In this document: in pieces, positions 8,938 to 17,152 of the stretch | Layout: each line of letters opens with the position of its first letter | Numbering within the stretch: the stretch's first letter is position 1 | Assembly (NCBI RefSeq): GCF_011008935.1 | Contig: NZ_JAAIVJ010000016.1 | Coordinates: forward strand, 1 to 56,331 | Direction of reading: 5' to 3' | Source: Tabrizicola oligotrophica | GTDB lineage: Bacteria > Pseudomonadota > Alphaproteobacteria > Rhodobacterales > Rhodobacteraceae | DNA: 56,331 nt | Notes under the pieces: generated by a model | The model's database searches: none | Seen by the model: the letters and a program-made list of their open reading frames with translations, nothing else | Told to the model about the DNA's origin: nothing | Position numbers and translations under genes: made by a program

Positions 8938-10191
8938 TCAGCCCAGTTTCAGCCGGTCGATGCCGATCAGACGGTCATAGAGCCAGTACAAGAGCAGGAT
9001 GGCGGCCAGAAGCATCGCGGCCAGAGCGGCGGCCAGCGACCAGTTCGATTTCGTCATGTGGAAGCTGATGAGGTTCGAGATCAGCTGGCCATCGGCGCCG
9101 CCGACAAGGGCGGGGGTGATGTAGTAGCCGACCGCCAGAATGAACACCAGCAGCGAGCCGGCGGCGATCCCCGGCAGGGTTTGCGGCAGATAGACCCGGC
9201 GGAAGGTGGTCCACGAGGTTGCCCCGAGCGAGCGGGCGGCGCGGGCATAGCTGGGCGGAATGACCCGCATGACCGAATAAAGCGGCAGGATCATGAAGGG
9301 CAACAGCACATGGGTCATGGCGACGATGGTGCCGGTCATGTTGTACATGGCCGCGATCCGGTTGTCGTCGCCGACCACGCCAAGCCAGACCAGAAGATCG
9401 TTCAGGATGCCCTGCTCCTGCAAGAGCGCGATCCAGCTAGTCGTGCGCACCAGAAGCGAGGTCCAGAACGGCAGCAGGACAAGGATCATCAGCAACGAGG
9501 AGCGCGACATCGGCAGCACCGCCAGCAGATGCGCGACCGGGAAGGCCAGCAAGAGGCAGATCACGGTGATGATGCCGGAAACCAGGAAGGTCTTGAAGAA
9601 CAGGTAGAGATAGATGCGGTCCTTGTCGCCGCCCCGCTCCCAGCCGTTGTCGCCAAGCTTGTTGTCGGTGCCGACCTTGTAGAATTCGGTGGTGAATTTC
9701 GACGAGGCCGCCTCCATGCCGCGCCACAGCGCCGGACGCGCCCATTCGGCATCGACGGCGAGCAGGGCTTCCTTGTAAGGGGCCTGAAGGTCCTTGGCGG
9801 CGCGGGCGCCAGCCTTGAACAGGCTGATCGTGCCCGGCACGGTATAGTTGATACGCGTGCCTGAAAGGCCGGTCAGCTTTTCGGTCTGCATGAAGGTCAG
9901 ATCCTTCACCAGCGCCGCATAGGCCTCTTCGGGCGGGTTTGCGTAATCGAAACCGGGGTTTGCCTCGAACCACTCCACCAGGGCGGGGGCGGATCTGGCA
10001 AAGCCGTCATGTTCGACCGAACGCTTCAGCATGTAGCCGATCGGAATGAGGAAGGTCAGCAGCACGAACAGCAGAAGCGGCAGAACCAGCAGGAAGGCGC
10101 GGCGTTTGGCGCGCGATTGCGCAATGGCAAGCGCTTCTTTCAGCGGGCGGCCATCTGCGGTGGTCAACAATTCGGTGGAAGCTTCAGCCAT
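8938..10191 (-). CDS. ABC transporter permease, polyamine type (PotB-like) with large insertion
   Basis: 417-residue permease, much longer than E. coli PotB (about 275-285). After a cytoplasmic N-terminus and first span (about 32-55), residues about 57-190 form a hydrophilic, mostly helical-looking domain of roughly 134 residues. Five further spans follow, with the EAA loop RAARSLGATSWTTFRRV. The inserted domain should lie in the periplasm, where it could contact the binding protein. It is second of the two permeases in the operon, 102 bp after the binding-protein gene; a stem-loop occupies that gap. Confidence 0.88.
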   Translation of the reverse strand: MAEASTELLTTADGRPLKEALAIAQSRAKRRAFLLVLPLLLFVLLTFLIPIGYMLKRSVEHDGFARSAPALVEWFEANPGFDYANPPEEAYAALVKDLTFMQTEKLTGLSGTRINYTVPGTISLFKAGARAAKDLQAPYKEALLAVDAEWARPALWRGMEAASSKFTTEFYKVGTDNKLGDNGWERGGDKDRIYLYLFFKTFLVSGIITVICLLLAFPVAHLLAVLPMSRSSLLMILVLLPFWTSLLVRTTSWIALLQEQGILNDLLVWLGVVGDDNRIAAMYNMTGTIVAMTHVLLPFMILPLYSVMRVIPPSYARAARSLGATSWTTFRRVYLPQTLPGIAAGSLLVFILAVGYYITPALVGGADGQLISNLISFHMTKSNWSLAAALAAMLLAAILLLYWLYDRLIGIDRLKLG

Positions 10192-10257
10192 GGCCGTTCC
10201 CTCATCACTTGGGGGTCGGGCGCGAAGTTGCCTCCGCGCCCGGTTTGTCTTGCCGTG

Positions 10258-10280
10258 GCAAGGGCCAGTCCGGCCCCTGC
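10258..10280 (-). terminator. Stem-loop after binding-protein gene (attenuator or mRNA-stabilising hairpin)
   Basis: Read on the minus strand, GCAGGGGCC pairs with GGCCCTTGC across a 5-base loop (9 bp, one G-T). It starts 14 bases after the stop of the binding-protein gene and precedes the permeases. There is no T-run, so full termination is unlikely. Such hairpins often protect the binding-protein mRNA and raise its yield over the permeases. That role is inferred. Confidence 0.5.
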
Positions 10281-10293
10281 CGCTTTGTCCGGA

Positions 10294-11361
10294 TTACTGG
10301 CTCAGCCAGGCCTGGAAGCGCTCGTTCAGTTCTGCGTCGTGGTCGACCCAGAAGTCGGACGAGGTCAGGAGCGAGTTGGCCATGTTCGCCGGGTTGGTCG
10401 GCGAGTGCGGAGCCATGTCGGTCTTGCCATCCTTGTAGATGATGGGCTCGATGTTCGACGACTTGCGCGGCGCACCGTAGGAGATGTTCGACGCCTGAGC
10501 GCGCAGACCTTCGGTCGAGGTGGCGTAGGAGATGAAGTCCATCGCCAGGTCCTTGTTCGGGGCGCCCTTCGGAACGACATAGAGTTCGCTCTCGTAGATC
10601 TGGCCATCCCAGACGATCTGGAAGGGCTTGCCCTCGCCGACCGCGGCACCGAAGATACGGCCGTTGTAGGCGGTGGTCATCGCCACTTCGCCGTCAGCCA
10701 GCAGCTGCGGAGCCTGAGCGCCGGCTTCCCACCAGACGACTTCCGACTTGATGGTGTCGAGCTTGGCAAAGGCGCGGTCCACGCCCTCGGGGGTGCCAAG
10801 GGTGGCATAGACGTCGGCCGGAGCCACGCCGTCACCCAGCAGCGCCAGTTCCAGAACGGCTTTCGCGCCCTTGCGCAGGCCGCGCTTGCCCGGGAACTTG
10901 GTCAGGTCGAAGAAGTCGGCGACGGTCTTCGGGCCTTCCGGGAACTTGGTGGTGTCATAGGCAAAGACGTTCGCCCAGATGTCGGTCGCAACGCCGCACT
11001 CGGTGATCGCGCCGGGGAAGAAGTCGTCCACAGCGGCGGTGCCATCGGCGCCGGGCTTGACGGTGGCCGGGTCGATCGGCTCCAGCACGCCTTCGTCGCA
11101 CAGACGCACGGCGTCGGCATATTCGACGGAAGCCACGTCAACGGTGACGTTGCCGGCTTCGACCATGGCCTTGAGTGCCGGAGCGGGGTTGTCGCTGTCG
11201 ACCATGACGGCGGCGTTGCCGGTGGCGGCAGCCCAGGGCTTCACATGGGCTTCGGTCTGGGCTTCGCCATAGGCGCCGCCCCAGGACATCACGGTGACGT
11301 CAGCGTTTGCCGCGAAGGCAAGGCTGGTCAGCGCGGTGGTCAAAACGAGAAGTTTCTTCAT
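10294..11361 (-). CDS. ABC transporter substrate-binding protein, spermidine/putrescine type (PotD/PotF-like)
   Basis: 355-residue periplasmic binding protein. The signal peptide covers residues 1-20 with cleavage after ANA. The mature protein begins DVTVMSWGGAYGEAQ, a start typical of the PotD/PotF group, and continues with the two-lobed fold (VWWEAGAQAPQLLADGEVAM, FISYATSTEGLRAQ). It captures a cationic polyamine-like ligand and delivers it to the two permeases. Aromatic and acidic residues fit such a ligand, but I cannot assign the exact substrate. It lies second in the operon after the ATPase, 72 bp downstream. Confidence 0.88.
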   Translation of the reverse strand: MKKLLVLTTALTSLAFAANADVTVMSWGGAYGEAQTEAHVKPWAAATGNAAVMVDSDNPAPALKAMVEAGNVTVDVASVEYADAVRLCDEGVLEPIDPATVKPGADGTAAVDDFFPGAITECGVATDIWANVFAYDTTKFPEGPKTVADFFDLTKFPGKRGLRKGAKAVLELALLGDGVAPADVYATLGTPEGVDRAFAKLDTIKSEVVWWEAGAQAPQLLADGEVAMTTAYNGRIFGAAVGEGKPFQIVWDGQIYESELYVVPKGAPNKDLAMDFISYATSTEGLRAQASNISYGAPRKSSNIEPIIYKDGKTDMAPHSPTNPANMANSLLTSSDFWVDHDAELNERFQAWLSQ

Positions 11362-11433
11362 TCTTTGCTCCCAGTTGGTCTTCAGTTGAAATTTTCCGCC
11401 CCTCTGCAGAACGGGCGGCGGCCTTTTTTGGCC

Positions 11434-12531
11434 TTACATCGGATCAAGCGCGCGGGCGTCCTGCGGATGCCAGCCCACCTTGATCTTCTGTCCGGGGTCG
11501 AGGCGGGTCTGCCCCAGCGTGTTGCGCATCTTCATGACAAAGCCATCGGCCCCGGCCACGCGCAGGACCACGCGCAGGATGTCGCCCATGTAGATGATCT
11601 CGCGCACTTCGGCGTCGATCATATGGGCGCCCTCGGGCATCATCTCGGCCTTGAACTCCACCCGTTCCGGGCGGATCGACACCAGCGTCTTGCCGCCCTT
11701 TTCCTTGGCGTTGACGGCAGTTGCGTCAATCAGCTCGCCGGTGGCCAGACGCACCAGCGCCTTGTCGCCGGTCAGCTCCTCGATCACGCCGGGCAGCTTG
11801 TTGTTCTCGCCGATGAACTGGGCGACGAAGCTGTTTTCCGGACGCTCGTAAAGATCGGCGGGCGGGGCAAGCTGCTGGATGCGGCCGTCGTTGAACACCG
11901 CAACCCGGTCCGACATGGTCAGCGCTTCGCCCTGGTCATGGGTCACATAGACCACGGTGATGCCAAGCGTTTCATGCAGGTGCTTGATCTCGAACTGCAT
12001 GTGTTCACGCAGCTGCTTGTCAAGCGCGCCAAGCGGTTCATCCATGAGAACCAGCTTGGGATCGAACACCAGCGCGCGGGCCAGGGCGATACGCTGCTGC
12101 TGGCCACCCGAAAGCTGGGCCGGGCGGCGATTGATGAAATTGCCCATCTGCACCATGTCGAGGGCGCGCTTGACCTTGGTCTCGCGCTCGTCCTTGCCCA
12201 TGCCGCGGACTTCCAGCGGGAAGGCAAGGTTCTCGCCCACCGTCATATGCGGAAACAGCGCATAGTTCTGGAACACCATGCCGATGCCGCGCTTGTGCGG
12301 CGGCACCTGGTTGATCGGCTTGCCGTCAAGGCGGATCTCGCCATGCGTGGCGGTTTCAAACCCCGCCAGCATCATGAGGCAGGTTGTCTTCCCCGAGCCG
12401 GACGGACCAAGCATCGTAAGGAACTCGCCCTTGCCGATCGAAAGGTTCAGGTCCTTTACGACGAGGCTGACCCCGTCATAGCTTTTCTGAACATGCTCAA
12501 ATGCGACGAAAGCGTCGTTCTGGCTGGTCAT
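11434..12531 (-). CDS. ABC transporter ATP-binding protein, polyamine type (PotA-like)
   Basis: 365-residue ATPase. Walker A is GPSGSGKTT (42-50), the Q-loop is in [12 protein letters not shown], the signature is LSGGQ (140-144), and Walker B is VLMDEP (161-166), followed by the H-loop in VTHDQGEAL. Residues from about 280 form a TOBE regulatory domain. I place the start at 12531, where the usual [18 protein letters not shown] opening begins, with GGGGAG about 10 bases upstream. The open frame continues upstream to 12975, but those codons look non-coding. First gene of the five-gene minus-strand operon. Confidence 0.9.
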   Translation of the reverse strand: MTSQNDAFVAFEHVQKSYDGVSLVVKDLNLSIGKGEFLTMLGPSGSGKTTCLMMLAGFETATHGEIRLDGKPINQVPPHKRGIGMVFQNYALFPHMTVGENLAFPLEVRGMGKDERETKVKRALDMVQMGNFINRRPAQLSGGQQQRIALARALVFDPKLVLMDEPLGALDKQLREHMQFEIKHLHETLGITVVYVTHDQGEALTMSDRVAVFNDGRIQQLAPPADLYERPENSFVAQFIGENNKLPGVIEELTGDKALVRLATGELIDATAVNAKEKGGKTLVSIRPERVEFKAEMMPEGAHMIDAEVREIIYMGDILRVVLRVAGADGFVMKMRNTLGQTRLDPGQKIKVGWHPQDARALDPM

Positions 12532-13066
12532 CCCAGTCAATCTCCCCGTCTGTCCGGCAGCTGCCCTGCGCTTGTCTTGCTTCGACTTAAGCCAATGCAG
12601 GTGTCGTTTGCAATCAACTATTCGTCGCCTTTCAGCATGCACGTCGATTGCGGGATGATCGGGCATTTTACGCCCCATTTGTCGCGCAGAACGGCATATG
12701 AAAAACCCAAGCGCAGGAGAATCGACTGTAGCCTTGTCATTTTCAGCCACCGGAAACTCTGCTTCCTGACGGGAATTGACCGGTCGGAAAAAAACGATTC
12801 CCTGACGCAAACGGCATGCGCCGCGGTCAGACCGGCCAAGCCCGTGGTGAAGCGAAGGGCAGAAGTCGCTGCACGCAGGGGCCGCATGGACCGTCTGATC
12901 GCCGGACAGGGGGGCGGTGCCGATCCCGCCTTGCCGCTTCCGCAGGCGGCGGCGGGCCGGCACGGGTTGGCGCAATGCAGACAGGCCGCGGCAAGCGCGG
13001 CAACTTTACGTCGAATTTTCAGGAGTTTGGCTGACCCGAAGGCGAAGGATCAAACCCGAGGCCGAT
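12532..13066. other. Intergenic region upstream of the polyamine operon; no gene recognised
   Basis: This 535-base stretch between the transporter operon and tRNA-Leu must contain the operon promoter. On the minus strand TTGCAA, 17 bases, TTAAGT near 12590-12620 is a possible -35/-10 pair, but it is weak. Several open frames cross the region, including an 89-codon one on the minus strand (12618-12887). None resembles a protein family I know or has a convincing ribosome site. I see no tRNA, repeat or clear terminator in it. Confidence 0.4.
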
Positions 13067-13153
13067 TGGTGCGGATGAAAAGACTCGAACTTTCACTCCG
13101 GTTAAGGAACAGCGACCTCAACGCTGCGCGTCTACCAATTCCGCCACATCCGC
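13067..13153 (-). tRNA. tRNA-Leu (anticodon GAG)
   Basis: The minus strand begins GCGGATGTGGCGGAATTGG at 13153. Its acceptor strand GCGGATG pairs with CATCCGC near the 3' end, followed by A and an encoded CCA at 13069-13067. The anticodon stem is CAGCG/CGCTG around the loop TTGAGGT (anticodon GAG). A long variable arm and the T-arm GTTCGAGTC complete a class II leucine tRNA. It reads CUC and CUU codons. Confidence 0.95.
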
Positions 13154-13294
13154 ACTGATCTGGCCTCGGGTGAAGCGGTGTTTAGCTGCAAGGGTCGGGG
13201 ATGAAAAGGGGGATTCTGCAACTTCTTGCCGCGCCCGCGTTGCATTCCGCTGTCGCGCGCGGCATCTCTGGCGGGCGCAGGCCGGGAGGGTGGC

Positions 13295-13963
13295 ATGGAT
13301 CAGGTGGAATGGACGACACTGCCGGGCCTGTCGGATTATGCCGAGACCCTTGCAGCCATGGAGGCGCGCGTCGCCGCCATCCAGCACGGCCAGGCGCCCG
13401 AGGCGGTCTGGCTGCTGGAACACCCGCCGCTCTACACCGCTGGCACCTCGGCCAAGCCCGCCGACCTGGTGCAGCCGGACCGGTTCCCGGTGCATCCGGT
13501 CGGCCGCGGCGGGCAATACACCTATCACGGGCCGGGCCAGCGGGTCGTCTATGTCATGCTGGATGTCAGCCGCCGCGAAAAGGATGTGCGCTGTTTCGTG
13601 CGACATCTGGAGAACTGGGTGATCGCGGCTCTGGCCGAGTTCAACGTGCGCGGCGAGATTCGGCCCGGCCGCGTCGGCGTCTGGGTCACCCGCCCGGAGA
13701 AGCCCCGCCTGCCCGACGGCACGCCGGCCGAGGACAAGATCGCCGCCATCGGCATCAAGCTGCGCCGCTGGATCAGCTTTCACGGCATCTCGATCAATGT
13801 CGAACCCGACCTGTCGCACTTCTCGGGCATCGTGCCCTGCGGCATCCGCGACCACGGCGTGACCAGCCTTGTCGATCTTGGCCTGCCGGTGACGATGGCC
13901 GATCTGGACATCGCGCTGCGCAAGACCTTCGAGCAAGCGATGACCGCAAGCTGCCCGGTCTGA
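13295..13963 (+). CDS. lipB: Octanoyl-[acyl-carrier-protein]:protein octanoyltransferase
   Basis: 222-residue LipB, which moves octanoate from ACP to lipoyl domains of 2-oxoacid dehydrogenases and the glycine cleavage H protein. The signature [12 protein letters not shown] is at 71-82, the catalytic Lys at 155 ([10 protein letters not shown]) and the catalytic Cys at 182 (GIVPCGI), matching Lys135/Cys169 of the E. coli enzyme. I take ATG 13295 because GGGAGGG lies a few bases upstream; an in-frame start at 13226 is possible but has a poor context. The gene stands alone on the plus strand downstream of the divergent tRNA-Leu. Confidence 0.95.
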   Translation: MDQVEWTTLPGLSDYAETLAAMEARVAAIQHGQAPEAVWLLEHPPLYTAGTSAKPADLVQPDRFPVHPVGRGGQYTYHGPGQRVVYVMLDVSRREKDVRCFVRHLENWVIAALAEFNVRGEIRPGRVGVWVTRPEKPRLPDGTPAEDKIAAIGIKLRRWISFHGISINVEPDLSHFSGIVPCGIRDHGVTSLVDLGLPVTMADLDIALRKTFEQAMTASCPV

Positions 13964-14100
13964 GACCCGCGCGCCCCCTTGGAACACCGGATCGCGGTTA
14001 GGTAGCGGCGGCGGCAGTTCAAGAACGTTTTCCCGGATTCCGGCTCAAGACTTCGTGTTTTTCGATCACTTATTTGCGTTTACGCACGCATGAACCTCAC

Positions 14101-14128
14101 ATGTGCATTTTCGCGCATCAATGCACAT
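14101..14128. promoter_or_regulatory. Inverted repeat upstream of small secreted protein (possible operator)
   Basis: ATGTGCATT (14101-14109) and AATGCACAT (14120-14128) are perfect 9-bp arms around a 10-base spacer. A second short palindrome (TGCG, TTTA, CGCA) lies just upstream near 14075-14088. The site is about 100 bases before the small secreted gene and is less GC-rich than its surroundings. The binding protein is unknown. Confidence 0.4.
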
Positions 14129-14231
14129 TGAAGCGCCCGGTTCCGACTGCCACATCAGCCTCATGATCGAACGCAGATCAGCATCGGATGCCGCAACAGA
14201 CAGCGGCCCTACAGACAAAAGGAAGAAAGAC

Positions 14232-14525
14232 ATGAAATCGTTTCTGACCGCCACCGCCCTGTCGCTTCTGGCCGTGACCGCCGCCCAAGCCTCGGGCAAT
14301 GCCGCGCCGACCGGCGTCGAGTTGCGCCCGGTCGAACTGACCAACGCCCGCGACATCGCCGACAACGGGTCCTCCAGCATCACCGTCACCATTGGCGCCC
14401 CGAAGGAAGTTTCGGCCACCCTGCTGCCGCCGCGGGACCGCGTCGAGGCGGGCTACAAGGCCGACAGCACCGTGACCCTCTCGGCCTTCCCCGGCGCCCC
14501 GACCGCCGTCCACAGCCGCCACTGA
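14232..14525 (+). CDS. Small exported protein of unknown function
   Basis: 97-residue protein with a clear signal peptide (MKSFLTATALSLLAVTAAQA, cleavage near residue 20). The mature part is about 77 residues, polar, without cysteines or membrane spans. AGGAAGAA lies upstream of the chosen ATG. The mature region has a repetitive pattern of Val-Glu-Leu and Thr-Val segments, but I recognise no family. An inverted repeat lies upstream and a strong stem-loop follows, so it looks like a single-gene unit. The position next to cytochrome c may be chance. Confidence 0.7.
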   Translation: MKSFLTATALSLLAVTAAQASGNAAPTGVELRPVELTNARDIADNGSSSITVTIGAPKEVSATLLPPRDRVEAGYKADSTVTLSAFPGAPTAVHSRH

Positions 14526-14547
14526 CCGGCCCTGCCGTAAAAGCTGC

Positions 14548-14572
14548 GACGCCCGCCCCTCCGGCGGGCGTC
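14548..14572 (+). terminator. Stem-loop terminator after the small exported protein gene
   Basis: GACGCCCGCC (14548-14557) pairs perfectly with GGCGGGCGTC (14563-14572) across the loop CCTCC. It lies 22 bases after the stop. The run of T is short (TCCTGCATTT), so it is a GC-type intrinsic terminator of moderate strength. Confidence 0.65.
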
Positions 14573-14696
14573 CTGCATTTCCGGGGTTGCCACGCGCGCC
14601 CGTCCTGCGACACAGCTTGCTATTGCATAACATGCGGCCAAAATCCATGTTCGGCGACAGGGACGCGACCTGATACCCAACCCTTACGAGGACATC

Positions 14697-15107
14697 ATGA
14701 CCAAGTTCACGCTTCTGACGGCCATCAGTGCCCTGATGCTGGCAAGCCCGGTGCTGGCAGCCGACCCTGCTGCCGGAGAAGCCGAGTTCAAGAAATGCAA
14801 GGCCTGCCATTCGCTTGTGGCCTCTGACGGCACCGAAGTGGTGAAGGGCGGCAAGACCGGCCCGAACCTTGGCGGTGTGATCGGCCGCCCGGTGGCCTCG
14901 ATTGCCGACTTCAAATACGGCGATTCGATTCTGGCCGTGGGTGCCACCGGCGCCGTCTGGGACGAGGCCGCGCTGGCCGCCTATGTCACCGATCCTTCCG
15001 CCTGGTTGCAGGAAAAGACCGGCGATGCCGCGGCCAAGTCGAAGATGTCCTTCAAACTTTCGGCCGGCGCCGAGGACATGGCCGCCTATCTCGCGACCAT
15101 CAAGTAA
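14697..15107 (+). CDS. Cytochrome c (class I, c2/c550 type)
   Basis: 136-residue periplasmic cytochrome c. The signal peptide ends at about residue 22 ([10 protein letters not shown]). The haem attachment motif is CKACH (Cys34, Cys37, His38) and Met117 in SKMSFKL is the likely axial ligand. Size and motif spacing fit the c2/c550 electron carriers that link the bc1 complex to terminal oxidases. The next gene encodes subunit I of an aa3 oxidase, the likely electron acceptor. GAGG precedes the ATG. It ends in its own terminator, so it is probably transcribed separately from ctaD. The name cycA would fit Paracoccus usage, but I leave it blank. Confidence 0.9.
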   Translation: MTKFTLLTAISALMLASPVLAADPAAGEAEFKKCKACHSLVASDGTEVVKGGKTGPNLGGVIGRPVASIADFKYGDSILAVGATGAVWDEAALAAYVTDPSAWLQEKTGDAAAKSKMSFKLSAGAEDMAAYLATIK

Positions 15108-15185
15108 GCCCCTGCCCCTCCGGACCTCGCCGCGCCCTGCCGACGCGAAACCGAAGGTACCCGAGGAGGATGGCACAGACCCTGG

Positions 15186-15211
15186 AAGGCGGCCTCGCGG
15201 GCCGCCTTTTT
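15186..15211 (+). terminator. Rho-independent terminator after cytochrome c
   Basis: AAGGCGGCC (15186-15194) pairs with GGCCGCCTT (15200-15208) across a 5-base loop and runs into TTTTT (15207-15211). It separates the cytochrome c gene from ctaD. Confidence 0.85.
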
Positions 15212-15247
15212 CCATGCGCGGCGCCCGCCCGGCTGCGACATGATTTC

Positions 15248-15261
15248 TTGATCTGCATCAA
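15248..15261. promoter_or_regulatory. FNR-type box (TTGATCTGCATCAA) upstream of ctaD
   Basis: The 14-mer TTGAT-CTGC-ATCAA matches the FNR/FnrL consensus TTGAT-N4-ATCAA perfectly. A TATAAT hexamer lies downstream at 15305-15310 without a good -35. If that is the -10 element, the box is centred near -62, a class I activator position. If another promoter is used it could repress instead. It implies that this oxidase gene responds to oxygen through an FNR-family protein. Confidence 0.75.
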
Positions 15262-15379
15262 ACTCTTTGATTGCCGTTCCCCGGCCGCCGTTCTAAAGAC
15301 TGCTTATAATGTGGCGGAAAGGCTTGGCCTTTGCGCTCCGACGGGAACACGAAATCGAACGCAAAATCGGGAGACGCCA

Positions 15380-17068
15380 ATGGCAGACGCAGCCATGCAT
15401 GGCCACGACCATGAACACCGCGGGTTCTTCACCCGCTGGTTCATGTCTACGAACCACAAGGACATCGGGATTCTCTATCTCTTCACCGGCGGTCTCGTCG
15501 GCCTGATCTCGGTCATCTTCACGCTCTACATGCGCATGGAGCTGATGAACCCCGGCGTGCAGTACATGTGCCAGGAAGGCGCGCGTTTCATCGCCTCGGC
15601 CGAGACCTGCACCCCGAACGGGCACCTGTGGAACGTGATGGTCACCTATCACGGCGTCCTGATGATGTTCTTCGTCGTGATCCCGGCGCTGTTCGGCGGC
15701 TTTGGCAACTATCTGATGCCGCTGCAGATCGGCGCGCCGGACATGGCCTTCCCGCGGATGAACAACCTGTCCTACTGGATGTATGTCGCCGGTGTCTCGC
15801 TGGGCGTGGCCTCGATGCTGTCGCCCGGTGGCAACGGCGATCTGACCTCGGGCATGGGGCCGGGCGCAGGCGTGGGCTGGGTGCTTTACCCGCCGCTGAC
15901 CACTACGGCCGAAGGCGGCTATGCGATGGACTTGGCGATCTTCGCCGTCCACCTGTCGGGCGCTTCGTCGATCCTTGGCGCGATCAACATGATCACCACC
16001 TTCCTGAACATGCGCACCCCCGGCATGACCCTGCACAAGGTGCCGCTGTTCGGCTGGTCGATCTTCGTCACCTCGTGGCTGATCCTCTTGTCGCTGCCGG
16101 TTCTGGCGGGCGCGATCACCATGCTGCTGACCGACCGCAACTTCGGCACCACCTTCTTCACGCCCTCGGGCGGCGGCGACCCGGTGCTGTACCAGCATAT
16201 CCTGTGGTTCTTCGGCCACCCGGAAGTCTACATCATCGTCATCCCGGCCTTCGGCATCATCAGCCAGGTCATCTCGACCTTCTCGCGCAAGCCGATCTTC
16301 GGCTACCTGCCGATGGTCTACGCGATGGTTGCCATCGGGGTTCTGGGCTTCGTCGTCTGGGCGCACCACATGTACACCGCCGGCATGTCGCTGACCCAGC
16401 AGTCCTATTTCATGCTGGCCACCATGGTCATCGCGGTGCCGACCGGCATCAAGGTGTTCTCGTGGATCGCGACCATGTGGGGCGGTTCGATCAGCTTTGA
16501 AACCCCGATGCTCTGGGCGTTCGGCTTCCTGTTCCTGTTCACCGTCGGTGGCGTGACCGGGATCGTGCTGTCGCAGGCTCCGGTCGACCGCGCTTACCAT
16601 GACACCTATTACGTCGTGGCGCACTTCCACTATGTGATGTCGCTTGGCGCCGTGTTCGGCATCTTCGCCGGCATCTACTTCTGGATCGGCAAGTTCTCGG
16701 GCAAGCAATATCCGGAATGGGCGGGCAAGCTGCACTTCTGGGCCATGTTCATCGGCTCGAACCTGACCTTCTTCCCGCAGCACTTCCTGGGCCGTCAGGG
16801 CATGCCGCGCCGCTACATCGACTATCCCGAGGCCTTTGCCTACTGGAACTGGTTCTCGTCGATCGGCGCGATGATCTCTTTCGCCTCGTTCATCTTCTTC
16901 ATCGGCATCGTGTTCTACACCCTGCTCTGGGGCCGCAAAGTGACCCAGAACAACTACTGGAACGAACACGCCGACACGCTGGAATGGACCCTGCCCTGCC
17001 CGCCGCCCGAACACACGTTCGAGCAGCTGCCGAAGCGCGAGGACTGGGACAAGGCCCACGCCCACTAA
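15380..17068 (+). CDS. ctaD: Cytochrome c oxidase subunit I (aa3 type)
   Basis: 562-residue haem-copper oxidase subunit with about 12 membrane spans; it reduces O2 to water and pumps protons. Haem a ligands are His91 and His417, haem a3 is held by His415, and CuB by His280, His329 and His330, with the cross-linked Tyr284 in GHPEVY. The proton channels are intact: D-channel Asp121 and Glu282, K-channel Lys358. These match the R. sphaeroides and P. denitrificans A-type enzymes. Only subunit I is here; II, III and assembly factors must be elsewhere, as is usual in this order. GGGAG is 7 bases upstream of ATG 15380. Regulated probably by the FNR box upstream. Confidence 0.97.
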   Translation: MADAAMHGHDHEHRGFFTRWFMSTNHKDIGILYLFTGGLVGLISVIFTLYMRMELMNPGVQYMCQEGARFIASAETCTPNGHLWNVMVTYHGVLMMFFVVIPALFGGFGNYLMPLQIGAPDMAFPRMNNLSYWMYVAGVSLGVASMLSPGGNGDLTSGMGPGAGVGWVLYPPLTTTAEGGYAMDLAIFAVHLSGASSILGAINMITTFLNMRTPGMTLHKVPLFGWSIFVTSWLILLSLPVLAGAITMLLTDRNFGTTFFTPSGGGDPVLYQHILWFFGHPEVYIIVIPAFGIISQVISTFSRKPIFGYLPMVYAMVAIGVLGFVVWAHHMYTAGMSLTQQSYFMLATMVIAVPTGIKVFSWIATMWGGSISFETPMLWAFGFLFLFTVGGVTGIVLSQAPVDRAYHDTYYVVAHFHYVMSLGAVFGIFAGIYFWIGKFSGKQYPEWAGKLHFWAMFIGSNLTFFPQHFLGRQGMPRRYIDYPEAFAYWNWFSSIGAMISFASFIFFIGIVFYTLLWGRKVTQNNYWNEHADTLEWTLPCPPPEHTFEQLPKREDWDKAHAH

Positions 17069-17108
17069 GGCGATGGCGGGGCAGGCCCCCGCGCCCCGAA
17101 GAAACCGC

Positions 17109-17139
17109 AAAGGCCCCGAGGGAAACCTCGGGGCCTTTT
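17109..17139. terminator. Strong bidirectional terminator between ctaD and VOC gene
   Basis: AAAGGCCCCGAGG (17109-17121) pairs with CCTCGGGGCCTTT across the tetraloop GAAA, and TTTT follows on the plus strand. The A-run on the left gives a T-run on the minus strand, so it can stop transcripts from both convergent genes. It begins 41 bases after the ctaD stop. Confidence 0.9.
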
Positions 17140-17152
17140 GCCTTGCCAAGGC

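Noticed and set aside
12618-12887. An 89-codon minus-strand frame in the region before the polyamine operon
   Set aside because: It has no ribosome site or family resemblance, and the sequence changes composition along its length. A small gene cannot be fully excluded.
10009-13158. A 1049-codon open frame on the plus strand
   Set aside because: It is antisense to the polyamine transporter genes and arises from the codon bias of GC-rich DNA. Its translation is rich in His, Gly, Arg and Gln and matches no family; the minus-strand genes have full motifs and ribosome sites.
15293-17149. A 618-codon minus-strand frame opposite ctaD
   Set aside because: It is an antisense shadow of a gene with every haem and copper ligand in place.
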